Below, piece by piece: positions 40,364 to 49,394 of a DNA stretch of 64,000 bases. The stretch lies in the NCBI RefSeq assembly GCF_006711645.1, contig NZ_CP041247.1:2790001-2854000 (forward strand), read 5' to 3'. A program made the position numbers and the translations under genes. The notes under the pieces are model-generated. The model was not told where the DNA came from. It made no database searches and saw nothing but the letters and a program-made list of their open reading frames with translations. This DNA is from Klebsiella electrica (GTDB lineage Bacteria > Pseudomonadota > Gammaproteobacteria > Enterobacterales > Enterobacteriaceae). The stretch's first letter is position 1. Each line of letters begins with the position of its first letter.

Positions 40364-43300
40364 ATGATTACTATCGACGGTAATGGCGCGGCCGCTTCAG
40401 TCGCGTTTCGCACGAGCGAAGTTATCGCCATCTACCCGATTACGCCCAGTTCAACGATGGCGGAACAGGCGGATGCCTGGGCGGGTAACGGGCTGAAAAA
40501 CGTGTGGGGCGATGTCCCTCGCGTTGTCGAAATGCAGTCGGAGGCCGGGGCGATTGGTGCCGTACACGGCGCGCTGCAGACCGGTGCGCTCTCAACCTCC
40601 TTTACTTCATCGCAGGGTTTGCTGCTGATGATCCCAACGCTGTACAAACTGGCCGGTCAGCTGATGCCGTTTGTCCTGCACGTTGCCGCCCGTACCGTCG
40701 CCACCCACGCGCTGTCGATATTTGGCGATCATTCCGACGTCATGGCCGTGCGCCAGACCGGTTGCGCCATGCTGTGCGCCAGCAACGTCCAGGAAGCTCA
40801 GGACTTTGCGCTGATTTCCCATATCGCCACGCTTAAGAGCCGGGTGCCGTTTATTCATTTCTTCGATGGTTTCCGCACTTCGCATGAAATCAATAAAATC
40901 GCCCCGCTGGCGGATGACACGATTCGCAGCCTGCTGCCTCAGGACGAGATTGACGCGCACCGTCTGCGCGCGCTGAACCCGGAACATCCGGTGATCCGCG
41001 GCACGTCGGCGAACCCGGATACTTATTTCCAGTCCCGCGAAGCCACAAACCCCTGGTACGACGCGGTCTATGATCACGTTGAAACGGCGATGAATGATTT
41101 CGCCGCCGCGACCGGCCGCCAGTACAAACCGTTCGAGTTTTACGGCCATCCGCAGGCAGAACGGGTAATTGTGATTATGGGCTCGGCTATCGGCACCTGT
41201 GAAGAGGTGGTAGACGAACTGCTGAGCCGCGGCGAAAAAGTCGGCGTTCTCAAAGTTCGCCTCTATCGTCCCTTCTCGGCCGCCCATCTGCTGGAGGCGC
41301 TGCCGGAAAGCGCGCGCGCGATCGCCGTTCTCGACCGCACCAAAGAACCGGGCGCCCATGCCGAGCCGCTGTACCTGGATATCATGACCGCGCTGGCGGA
41401 AGCCTTTAACCGCGGCGAACGTGAAACCCTGCCCCGCACCATCGGCGGCCGCTACGGTCTTTCATCCAAAGAGTTCGGCCCGGAGTGCGTGCTGGCTATC
41501 TTCAATGAATTACGCGAAGCCCGACCCAAACCGCGGTTCACCGTCGGCATTTACGATGATGTGACCAATCTCTCCCTGCCGCTCGGGGAGAACACCCTGC
41601 CGTCAGAAGCCAAACTGGAGGCGCTGTTCTACGGCCTCGGCAGCGATGGCAGCGTATCGGCGACGAAAAACAATATCAAAATTATCGGCAACTCCACGCC
41701 GTGGTTCTCGCAGGGCTATTTTGTCTATGACTCGAAAAAAGCCGGCGGTTTGACCGTGTCGCATTTGCGGGTCAGCGAGAAACCGATTCGTTCCTCCTAT
41801 TTGATCTCGCAGGCCGATTTCGTTGGTTGCCATCAGCTCCAGTTTATCGACAAATATCAAATGGTTGAGCGTTTAAAACCCGGCGGGATCTTCTTGCTCA
41901 ATACGCCTTACGGCGCCGATGAAGTGTGGTCGCGCCTGCCGCAGGAAGTACAGGCGACGCTGAATCAGAAAAAAGCGCGCTTTTATATCGTCAACGCCGC
42001 GAAGATTGCCCGGGAGTGTAGCCTCGGCGCGCGAATCAATACCGTCATGCAGATGGCATTCTTCCACTTAACGCAAATTCTGCCGGGCGACAGCGCGCTG
42101 GCCGAACTGCAGGGCGCCATTGCGAAAAGCTACGGCAGCAAAGGCCAGGATCTGGTTGAACGCAACTGGCAGGCGCTGGCGCTGGCGCGCGAATCGTTGG
42201 CCGCAGTGCCGTTGCGCCCGGTCGATGCCTCCAGCCCGAACCGCCCGCCGGTAGTCTCCGACGCCGCGCCGGACTTTGTCAAAACCGTCACCGCCGCCAT
42301 GCTGGCCGGACTCGGCGACGCGCTGCCGGTCTCCGCTCTGCCGCCGGATGGCACCTGGCCGATGGGCACCACGCGCTGGGAAAAACGCAATATCGCCGAA
42401 GAGATCCCTGTCTGGAAAGAGGAGCTGTGTACCCAGTGCAACCACTGCGTCGCCGCCTGTCCGCACTCGGCGATTCGCGCCAAAGTTGTCCCACCGCAAG
42501 CGATGGACGCGGCGCCGGCCAGCCTGCACTCCCTGGATGTCAAATCGCGCGATATGCGCGGGCAAAAATATGTGCTGCAGGTGGCGCCGGAAGATTGCAC
42601 CGGCTGTAACCTGTGCGTAGAAGTGTGCCCGGCAAAAGACCGGCAGAACCCTGATATCAAGGCCATCAACATGATGTCGCGCCTTGAGCATGTGGAAGAG
42701 GAGAAAGTCAACTTCGACTTCTTCCTCAACCTGCCGGAGATCGACCGCAGCACTCTGGAGCGCATTGATATTCGCACCTCGCAGCTGATTAGCCCGCTGT
42801 TTGAATATTCCGGAGCCTGCTCCGGCTGCGGCGAAACGCCGTATATCAAACTGTTGACCCAGCTGTACGGCGATCGGATGCTGATCGCTAACGCCACCGG
42901 CTGCTCGTCCATTTACGGCGGCAATCTGCCCTCTACCCCGTATACCACCGACGCCAACGGCCGCGGCCCGGCGTGGGCGAACTCGCTGTTCGAAGACAAC
43001 GCCGAATTTGGCCTCGGCTTCCGCTTAACCGTCGACCAGCACCGCCAGCGCGTGATGCGCCTGCTGTCAACGTTTGCCGACAAGCTGCCGCCCGCATTGA
43101 ACGACGCGCTGCATGCCGACGCCACGCCGGAGGCGCGCCGTGAACAGGTAGCCGAACTGCGTAAAGTTCTGGCTAATGAAGAAGGCGCGAAGGAGCTCTT
43201 AACCGATGCCGATGCGCTGGTTGAGAAATCCATCTGGCTTATCGGCGGCGATGGCTGGGCCTATGACATTGGCTTCGGCGGTCTCGACCACGTCCTGAGC

Positions 43301-43891
43301 CTGACAGAAAACGTCAACATTCTGGTCCTCGATACGCAGTGTTACTCCAACACCGGCGGCCAGGCGTCGAAGGCGACCCCGCTCGGCGCGGTCACCAAGT
43401 TTGGCGAGCACGGCAAGCGCAAAGCGCGTAAGGACCTCGGCGTCAGCATGATGATGTACGGGCATGTTTACGTGGCGCAAATTTCGCTGGGTGCACAGTT
43501 GAATCAGACGGTGAAAGCGATTCAGGAAGCGGAGGCCTATCCTGGCCCGTCGCTGATTATCGCCTACAGCCCGTGTGAAGAGCACGGTTACGATCTGGCG
43601 CTCAGCCACGATCAGATGCGTCAGCTGACCGCCACCGGCTTCTGGCCGCTGTACCGCTTCGACCCTCGTCGCGCAGATGAAGGCAAACTGCCGCTGGCGC
43701 TGGACTCTCGCCCGCCATCGGACGCGCTGGCCGAAACGCTGCTTAACGAGCAACGTTTCCGGCGCCTCAATGCCCAGCAGCCTGAAGTCGCGGAGCAACT
43801 GTGGAAAGATGCGGCGGAGGATTTGCAAAAACGCTATGACTTCCTGGCCCGGATGGCTGGCAAAGCGGAGAAACCGGCAACTGAGAGTTAA
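40364..43891 (+). CDS. nifJ: Pyruvate:flavodoxin/ferredoxin oxidoreductase
   Basis: 1175-residue single-chain PFOR that converts pyruvate and CoA to acetyl-CoA, CO2 and reduced flavodoxin; E. coli YdbK has 1174 residues. Domains in order: the N-terminal pyruvate-binding domain (IYPITPSSTMAEQADAW), the CoA-binding region, a two-cluster ferredoxin domain with CTQCNHCVAACP (near 690) and CTGCNLCVEVCP (near 750), and the TPP domain (GDGWAYDIGFGGLDHV). An extra cysteine motif (CSGCGETPY) supplies the proximal cluster. ATG 40364 is chosen over an upstream TTG by family length. Confidence 0.96.
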   Translation: MITIDGNGAAASVAFRTSEVIAIYPITPSSTMAEQADAWAGNGLKNVWGDVPRVVEMQSEAGAIGAVHGALQTGALSTSFTSSQGLLLMIPTLYKLAGQLMPFVLHVAARTVATHALSIFGDHSDVMAVRQTGCAMLCASNVQEAQDFALISHIATLKSRVPFIHFFDGFRTSHEINKIAPLADDTIRSLLPQDEIDAHRLRALNPEHPVIRGTSANPDTYFQSREATNPWYDAVYDHVETAMNDFAAATGRQYKPFEFYGHPQAERVIVIMGSAIGTCEEVVDELLSRGEKVGVLKVRLYRPFSAAHLLEALPESARAIAVLDRTKEPGAHAEPLYLDIMTALAEAFNRGERETLPRTIGGRYGLSSKEFGPECVLAIFNELREARPKPRFTVGIYDDVTNLSLPLGENTLPSEAKLEALFYGLGSDGSVSATKNNIKIIGNSTPWFSQGYFVYDSKKAGGLTVSHLRVSEKPIRSSYLISQADFVGCHQLQFIDKYQMVERLKPGGIFLLNTPYGADEVWSRLPQEVQATLNQKKARFYIVNAAKIARECSLGARINTVMQMAFFHLTQILPGDSALAELQGAIAKSYGSKGQDLVERNWQALALARESLAAVPLRPVDASSPNRPPVVSDAAPDFVKTVTAAMLAGLGDALPVSALPPDGTWPMGTTRWEKRNIAEEIPVWKEELCTQCNHCVAACPHSAIRAKVVPPQAMDAAPASLHSLDVKSRDMRGQKYVLQVAPEDCTGCNLCVEVCPAKDRQNPDIKAINMMSRLEHVEEEKVNFDFFLNLPEIDRSTLERIDIRTSQLISPLFEYSGACSGCGETPYIKLLTQLYGDRMLIANATGCSSIYGGNLPSTPYTTDANGRGPAWANSLFEDNAEFGLGFRLTVDQHRQRVMRLLSTFADKLPPALNDALHADATPEARREQVAELRKVLANEEGAKELLTDADALVEKSIWLIGGDGWAYDIGFGGLDHVLSLTENVNILVLDTQCYSNTGGQASKATPLGAVTKFGEHGKRKARKDLGVSMMMYGHVYVAQISLGAQLNQTVKAIQEAEAYPGPSLIIAYSPCEEHGYDLALSHDQMRQLTATGFWPLYRFDPRRADEGKLPLALDSRPPSDALAETLLNEQRFRRLNAQQPEVAEQLWKDAAEDLQKRYDFLARMAGKAEKPATES

Positions 43892-43914
43892 CCCGCTCCT
43901 TTAAGCGTAGCCAT

Positions 43915-44030
43915 AAAAAAAGCCCGAATATTCATTCGGGCTTGTCATTTCTATCGTCAAAAAAATATCATGCGTGAATATAATATGTGACGATCATAAT
44001 AAAAGCTGACAATAATAAAAGGCATCTAAC
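43915..44030 (-). ncRNA. micC: MicC small regulatory RNA
   Basis: Read on the minus strand, the RNA starts GTTAGATGCCTTTTATTATT, close to the MicC 5' end that pairs with the ompC leader. It ends ATGACAAGCCCGAATGAATA and then TTCGGGC with seven T residues, the MicC terminator. A TATTCT -10 box lies seven bases before the start. In E. coli micC lies beside nifJ exactly like this. It is Hfq-dependent and represses ompC-type porin mRNAs. The middle part differs from E. coli, as is usual. The same hairpin can also end nifJ transcription. Confidence 0.88.
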
Positions 44031-44588
44031 GCGCGCAGAATACACCCTTCATGTCACGATGTATAATTTTTATTTTTCATGCTTCGGCTTGATATATTCA
44101 TAGAAACTATAGCCTTGACGGAGCGACTTTATCAGTCAACATTCAAAACACCAATTTAAACCATATTTATCAACATATTAACATTAATTATGAGTAAAGG
44201 GGTTTGTTATTATCCCGCCATTAGCCACACTCCCCGAACATTAATCCGGCCAGCGAAATAACAATCCATCGACAACTTTCCCAGCGCGTTATAAATAAAA
44301 CCCCGATCGGGTCCGCTGACGATGAAAGCCGTGTTGAATATCTCAATATGATGACGCTTTATTCATCCACGCAGAATATGCCCCCCGCTGTCGGCTCGAA
44401 AGCCGGTTTCCAGGGCCAGAAGGACAACGTTTATCTCAGTCACGGTGCCGCTGGGCGGACTTAGCCGCGCGGACAGGCGGGCTTGCCGGCAACATCAATC
44501 AAATCAAAACAATATACCTGGCGTATTAAAACCGTTACCCGATAAATGATATATTGCCACTAAAGCTTTGTCGTAAAGGACGCCTGCC
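44031..44588. other. Non-coding gap where E. coli carries ompN
   Basis: About 560 bp, AT-rich in its first half, with no convincing gene. A 38-codon ORF from ATG 44348 (MMTLYSSTQNM...) lacks a ribosome site and resembles nothing that I know. ompN occupies the equivalent place in E. coli, so this may be a scar of its loss. Confidence 0.5.
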
Positions 44589-44813
44589 ATGCAACATCAA
44601 CCTGTAAAATCATCCCGAATCGCCTCCGTCGCCTATGACGAAGCCTCTGGCCTCCTCGAAATCCGCTTTCACGGCGATATCACGCTGCGTTATGAGAAGG
44701 TGCCGGAGCGCATCTATCGCCATTTTTTGCAGGTGGTGTCCAAAGGGCGTTTTTATGATGGCGTCATCAAAGGGAAATTTACCGAACGCCGGGTGACTAA
44801 CGCGAAAATGTGA
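44589..44813 (+). CDS. KTSC-domain protein
   Basis: 74-residue protein made of one KTSC domain: SSRIASVAYDEASGLLEIRF, then YEKVPERIYRHFLQVVSKGRFYDGVIKGKF. The family is small, widespread and poorly characterised; some members are linked to RNA or stress functions. AAAGGA precedes the start. It is 66 bp upstream of uspF on the same strand. Confidence 0.85.
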   Translation: MQHQPVKSSRIASVAYDEASGLLEIRFHGDITLRYEKVPERIYRHFLQVVSKGRFYDGVIKGKFTERRVTNAKM

Positions 44814-44879
44814 CCCGTCAAGGTACATCGCACCGCCAAATGACGTACCCTTTAAGAGGTGACTTAAACAGGAGGTTTT

Positions 44880-45314
44880 ATGGCCAGAATCATTCTTGTA
44901 CCTATTGATATTTCTGATAAGGAATTAACGCAGCGTGTTGTCAGTCACGTTGAGGCAGAAGCGCGCATTGATGATGCCGAAGTACACTTTCTGACCGTGA
45001 TTCCATCCCTTCCCTATTACGCCTCGCTGGGGATGGCCTATACCACCGAACTACCGCCGATGGACGAGTTTAAAGCAGAATCGGCAACGCGCCTGAAAGA
45101 GATTGTCGCCCAGTTCGCCATTCCTGAAGACCGGGTGCATTTCCATGTTAAGGAAGGTTCGCCGAAGGATAACATTCTGGAACTGGCGAAAACGCTGCCG
45201 GCTGAGCTGGTGATTATCGCCTCTCACCGCCCGGATATTACGACCTATCTGCTCGGCTCCAACGCCGCGGCCGTGGTTCGTCATGCCGACTGTTCCGTAC
45301 TGGTTGTGCGTTAA
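44880..45314 (+). CDS. uspF: Universal stress protein F
   Basis: 144-residue single-domain USP. The ATP-binding motif G-2x-G-9x-G(S) is seen at the C-terminus in [30 protein letters not shown], and the N-terminus ([27 protein letters not shown]) agrees with E. coli UspF. Involved in adhesion and stress tolerance in the family. A GGAGG ribosome site lies five bases before ATG. Confidence 0.95.
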   Translation: MARIILVPIDISDKELTQRVVSHVEAEARIDDAEVHFLTVIPSLPYYASLGMAYTTELPPMDEFKAESATRLKEIVAQFAIPEDRVHFHVKEGSPKDNILELAKTLPAELVIIASHRPDITTYLLGSNAAAVVRHADCSVLVVR

Positions 45315-45322
45315 TCCCCTTC

Positions 45323-45347
45323 AGCCCGCCGCTATGGCGGGCTTTTT
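45323..45347 (+). terminator. Terminator of uspF
   Basis: AGCCCGCC-GCTAT-GGCGGGCT followed by TTTTT, nine bases after the uspF stop. Confidence 0.9.
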
Positions 45348-45519
45348 GTCTCAATCTCTGTCAGGCTAAACTACCTGAAATGTGCTGACATCCCCACCGC
45401 GAATCCGTACCATACACGCCACAGACTGAGACTCATCAGGTCCAACGTCATTAATTGCGATCACCCGCCGTGCCGCGAGCAGCGTGCGTGTGCCACACTA
45501 TGAATTGAGCTATTATTAA

Positions 45520-45582
45520 ATGCTGCAAAATCAAGAAATTAGCAAAAAAGAAAAGTACAACCTCGATAAGCTTCTTAAATAA
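45520..45582 (+). pseudogene. ttcA: Displaced native 5' end of ttcA (attL side)
   Basis: A 20-codon remnant, [17 protein letters not shown], then LLK and stop, is the original chromosomal start of ttcA. It runs into phage DNA after the 14-base core TACAACCTCGATAA (45556-45569). The functional ttcA copy at 57821 carries a slightly different start ([17 protein letters not shown]) that came with the phage. The two 44-base stretches share about 36 bases. Confidence 0.88.
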
Positions 45583-45925
45583 TCGTAACCCACTGAATCT
45601 ATTATTTTTACCTTTAAATACAGCCAGTTGCCGCCCCACACAAATAACGCCAACCTACGCCAACCTACAAATTTAATGCCCTTTTTTGCCCCTTTTTTTC
45701 ATTCAATGCCCCCTATATGCCCCTCTTTTGCGAGCAGCTTTCCAGAACTAACATAAGCCAGTTTATCCCCTCCCTGATGCATGGCATCCTGCGTACCGTA
45801 AAGATGAAATTTAGGTACGCACCACTTTTTCATGAACTTACCCAGAAGACCTTCTTTTAACTCCTGCATTTCGGCAATGTTCATAGGTGATAACTATACT
45901 TTCAGTCTGAAAACTGGAGGTATCC
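45583..45925. other. Left prophage end, non-coding
   Basis: No supported gene. It holds a tandem ACGCCAACCT repeat (45647-45666) and several TGCCC words that look like integrase arm sites. A 61-codon minus-strand frame (45699-45884) has no ribosome site. Confidence 0.55.
45707..45724 (+). repeat. Integrase arm-type site, left copy
   Basis: TGCCCCCTATATGCCCCT, identical to 57780-57797 at the other prophage end. A shorter TGCCC(T6)TGCCCC pair lies just before it at 45676-45693. Paired arm sites on both sides of the core fit a lambda-type attP cut into attL and attR. Confidence 0.7.
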
Positions 45926-46603
45926 ATGTGCTGACGTTTTGCTCAATCACAGACTAAAGAAGAATATTTAGCCTATTTGGCCGAAGAAGCTGATCGTGAT
46001 ATCGCCTATGATCCCGAGCCTATCGGACGTTACAACGTCGCGCCCGGTACCAAAGTTCTGTTGCTAAGCGAACGCAGTGAACAGCTGCACCTCGATCCGG
46101 TTCACTGGGGCTATGCGCCAGGGTGGTGGGATAAGCCACCGCTCATTAATGCCCGGGTTGAAACCGCCGCAACCAGTCGGATGTTTAAGGCCCTCTGGCA
46201 GCATGGTCGGGCGATCTGTTTTGCGGATGGCTGGTTTGAGTGGAAGCGTGAAGGTGATAAGAAACAGCCCTATTTCATCCACAGGAAGGACGGCAAGCTC
46301 ATATTCATGGCTGCTATCGGCAGCGTACCTTTCGAGAGCGGGGATGAAGCTGAGGGATTTTTGATTGTGACCGCCGCGGCCGATCAGGGTCTGGTCGATA
46401 TCCAAGACCGCCGGCCGCTCGTCCTGATGCCGGAAGCCGCACGCGAACGGATGAGGCAGGATATCGGAGGGAAAGAGGCAGAGGAAATAAATGCAGATGG
46501 CGCTCTGTCAGCAGACCATTTCACATGGCACCCGGTTTCCCACACCGTCGGTAACGTGAAAAATCAGGGGGCAGAAATGATTAAAATTCTTCAAAAAGGA
46601 TAA
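45926..46603 (+). pseudogene. yedK: SRAP (HMCES/YedK) abasic-site protein gene with UGA at codon 3
   Basis: The gene starts at ATG 45926 after CTGGAGG, reads Met-Cys, then TGA (45932-45934) where the family has Gly (MCGRFAQ), and continues perfectly in frame to 46603. The remaining 223 codons keep all known active-site parts: INARVET with Asn and Arg, CFADGWFEWK with Glu, and HPVSHTVGNVKN with His. SRAP proteins crosslink to abasic sites in single-stranded DNA through Cys2. A single-base change (GGA to TGA) explains the break. A start at TTG 45977 would give a product without the catalytic cysteine. Confidence 0.88.
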
Positions 46604-46649
46604 AATGACCCTTTAATGTATGATTCACCATACAAAATGAGGTTATGAA

Positions 46650-47390
46650 ATGGACAAGACACGAATTAATACATTGTTAAAAAAAGAAACGTTAATAGTT
46701 GCGTTAGTAACTGCTCTTTGCTACACGGGCGCATATATATATGAAAGAGGGTTTTCTGTCTACTTTGGCATCCCTACAGAATTAATTTCAGTAACACCAG
46801 GCAGTATTATTACTACAGTATTTCTCTTTATTGCATTTCTCATGGTATTATATATGATGTCAAGCCTCCCAATCTTAATATCTCGTAGTGAAAAACTTAA
46901 GAATAAATATATCATAGTTGCATTAAATTTATCGCCAGCATGGATACTATTGAATCTCATTTTCTTCTTAATGTCTGGTTTTAAAGCATCAAACTTTGCT
47001 ATAGTAACAGCGGCGTACTTATTCTTATGCATTAGCGTTGCTTTAAGTATCACGGAAACATGTGCAACCAACAAACTGAATGCTGCAAAAATCACCAAGG
47101 GCATATTAACAAGTATAGATGATGCCGTTGCCTTAGTCTTTTGGTTTTCCTTTATATTCTTCTCCATAACAAGTGGAATGGGTACTTTCATAGCGCGAAC
47201 AACTGATAATTTCAATACTTTCACTTACAAAAATGAAGAGTACAAACTTATTAAAAACTATGGTGATAATGTAATCGCTGTAAAAACGAAAGACACAAAC
47301 AAGGCAAAAGGCGTGTATATATTTAAACCCGAAGAATTAAGTGGGATTCGCATGAATCAAGTCAAATCAGGAAGCGCATTATCCAAATAA
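46650..47390 (+). CDS. Unknown AT-rich multispan membrane protein
   Basis: 246 residues with four or more membrane segments, at about 15-32, 48-75, 86-110, 114-135 and 160-182. A 60-residue hydrophilic C-terminal tail follows (NTFTYKNEEYKLIKNYGDNV onward). I do not recognise the family. Codon use is far more AT-rich than in the chromosome around it, which marks it as acquired. It lies between two SOS genes and opposes umuC tail to tail. Its position as an accessory gene at the phage end suggests lysogenic conversion or phage exclusion; that is a guess. Confidence 0.7.
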   Translation: MDKTRINTLLKKETLIVALVTALCYTGAYIYERGFSVYFGIPTELISVTPGSIITTVFLFIAFLMVLYMMSSLPILISRSEKLKNKYIIVALNLSPAWILLNLIFFLMSGFKASNFAIVTAAYLFLCISVALSITETCATNKLNAAKITKGILTSIDDAVALVFWFSFIFFSITSGMGTFIARTTDNFNTFTYKNEEYKLIKNYGDNVIAVKTKDTNKAKGVYIFKPEELSGIRMNQVKSGSALSK

Positions 47391-47395
47391 TTTTA

Positions 47396-48661
47396 TTATT
47401 TAACAATTAATAAATCATTGTATCTAGTAGTATATCGAGGCGAGAGCATCTCTCGCTTCATCTGCCAACCGGCCTGTATCCCCTGCCCGGCAAAATACAA
47501 GGCCCCCCTTCCATTTTTTGCATTGAGATGATCCAAGACCTCCATCAACTTTTCACTGTTTTGCCGCGGAGCGTTATCGTCGAACAGGTTTAGCTGTGCC
47601 ACGCCCTGGCTGTAGAAGTCACCGAGCATCACGCCTGCTTTCTAATAACGATGTCCGTCTCGCCAGATTGCATCGAGGCATTTCGTCGCCGCGGTGATTA
47701 TGTCCCTGCTGTCCTTGGTTGGCGTAAACAGTTTTACCGATGCGCTGTTCCCGTAGTACGGTTCATTCAGCGCAAAGGGACTCGTTTTGACAAAAGCGGA
47801 GATAAACCGGCAATATTGATGCTCACCACGGAGCTTCTCCGCTGCGCGCGATGCATAGCTGCATATTGCCTGCCTCATCTCATGGTATTCCGTGATACGC
47901 CCACCGAACGACCGGCTGCAGACTATTTCCTGTTTTACCTGAGCAAACTCCTCCAGACCGAGACAAGGCTCGCCACGCAACTCCCGCACGGTTCTTTCCA
48001 GCACCACATTAAAATGCTTCCGGATAAAACGGATATCAGTATCAGCCAGCTGCAGCACGGTTTTAATCCCCATAGCCTCCAGTTTTTTACTGATACGGCG
48101 CCCGACTCCCCAGATCTCATCCACCGGAAGCAAAGCCATCAACTTCCTTTGCCTTTCCAGATTAGAAAGATCCACCACTCCTCTGGTCTGCCGCTGCCAC
48201 TGTTTCGCCGCGTGATTGGCCAGCTTGGCCAGGGTTTTTGTCTGGGCTATGCCGACACCGACAGTGAGGTGCGTCCTGCGCAGAACCGTCTCGCGAATTT
48301 CCCTGCCAAAGTCGGTAAGGTCGCGACAGTTCCGAACTCCTGTCAGGTCGCAAAATGCCTCATCAATACTGTAAATTTCGCAGCGTGGAGAGAGTTCCTC
48401 CAGCGTTGTCATTACTCGGTTGGACATATCGGCATAAAGTTCATAGTTGCTGCTAAACGCGATAATGCCATGTCGGCGAAACATGTCCTTTTGCTTGAAA
48501 TAAGGCTCACCGATTTTGACGAAGGGCTTCGCCTCTGGCGAGCGGGCGATCACACAGCCGTCGTTGTTTGACAGGACGACCACCGGACGCCCTTTCAGGT
48601 CAGGACGAAATACGGCCTCACAAGATGCATAGAATGAATTGACATCAACCAGGGCAAACAT
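47396..48661 (-). pseudogene. umuC: Y-family DNA polymerase UmuC, interrupted by an amber codon
   Basis: The frame encodes a full-length UmuC-like protein of about 420 codons (FALVDVNSFYASCEAVFRPD at the N-terminus, NYELYADMS and SIDEAFCDLTG catalytic motifs). It is broken once: DGHRY is followed by TAG (47642-47644) where relatives have CAG, and then KAGVMLGDF continues to the natural end. Everything else is intact, so the lesion is one base. The truncated product would keep palm, fingers and little finger but lose the C-terminal part that binds UmuD' and the clamp. ATG 48661 overlaps the upstream stop. Confidence 0.9.
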
Positions 48662-48900
48662 CACACCACCGGACAGCCGTCAAAGTCTGGCTTACTGATA
48701 ATGTGCGTAACCACACCGATCAGCGCCACATCTGCCAGCACATTACCTTCAATCGACTCACCATCTTCAGTGATAAGCGCGCCACCAAGGAAGCGGGCGA
48801 ACTGCTGGCATCCACAAAATGAGCAAAACCGCAGTAGCGATGGGTACTGATTAGCGCTCGACAACAGCAATTCCTCTCTGTGTATCGATAAATTTTGCAT
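48661..48900 (-). CDS. Small SOS-controlled gene in the umuD position
   Basis: 79 residues directly upstream of umuC, overlapping it by one base (TGATG), with AGG six bases before ATG 48900 and a LexA box 64 bp upstream. The C-terminal part (LADVALIGVVTHIISKP) resembles the end of the UmuD/LexA peptidase fold, but the Ser/Lys catalytic residues and most of the fold are absent. The first half (SLLRFCSFCGCQQFARFLGGALITEDGE) has clustered cysteines. It may be a distinct small phage SOS protein, or a shortened umuD. Confidence 0.6.
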   Translation of the reverse strand: MQNLSIHREELLLSSANQYPSLLRFCSFCGCQQFARFLGGALITEDGESIEGNVLADVALIGVVTHIISKPDFDGCPVV

Positions 48901-48963
48901 GCTTGCCTATACCGGTAGCTGAATAAATTAGTTCAGAATGGAGCATGGCGACCGCTCAAAAAA

Positions 48964-48983
48964 TACTGTTTACATATACAGTA
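48964..48983. promoter_or_regulatory. LexA (SOS) box
   Basis: TACTGTTTACATATACAGTA: a full match to CTGT-N8-ACAG with the flanking TA on both sides, upstream of the umuD-position gene and umuC on the minus strand. Confidence 0.92.
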
Positions 48984-49137
48984 GTTTTATCAATGCATCG
49001 GGTCAATATTGATTACAGCTATCAATTATCGCTTCTGTCGTAAGATATTGATGTATTGAGTCAGGTAATTCCTAAAGTGATTTCTACCCTGGATCGATTG
49101 ATGGTTTTACCAGCAGCGCGAGGATAATATTTTCAGG

Positions 49138-49201
49138 CTATGGTCTCCACCATAGTGACTTGCTCACCTGCTAGCTCTTGCATACGGCTAACTGGTGAGC
49201 A
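49138..49201. other. Two adjacent hairpins, function unknown
   Basis: First stem CTATGGT-CTCC-ACCATAG (49138-49155). Second, imperfect 15-base arms TGCTCACCTGCTAGC (49161-49175) and GCTAACTGGTGAGCA (49187-49201) with 13 of 15 pairs. They stand between the LexA-controlled promoter and the invertase relics. No T-run follows. Confidence 0.6.
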
Positions 49202-49204
49202 TTC

Positions 49205-49306
49205 TTATCCAGCAGGGAAATATTTGTAAACGGTCTTAACTCCTGCTCCGATCACTTCGGCGGCAGACTTCGTCATGTAACCGGTCAGACCAGAAACATC
49301 TTGTAA
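49205..49306 (-). pseudogene. Relic of DNA invertase C-terminus (copy 1)
   Basis: Minus-strand reading gives the last part of a serine-recombinase DNA-binding domain: KSAAEVIGAGVKTVYKYFPAG and stop (49205-49207). Only about 33 codons remain, with no catalytic domain. It matches copy 2 nearby in EVIG-GVKT-YKYFP. Confidence 0.7.
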
Positions 49307-49394
49307 CACTAGGATTTTTCTTAGATGATGCACGGTGTGCAAAGTCGCACACAGCAATAATGTCATGCAGTATTTTCCCCCTGGGTGTGCCTGC

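Noticed and set aside
45699..45884. 61-codon minus-strand ORF near attL
   Set aside because: No ribosome site, and its 3' end is made of the integrase arm repeats.
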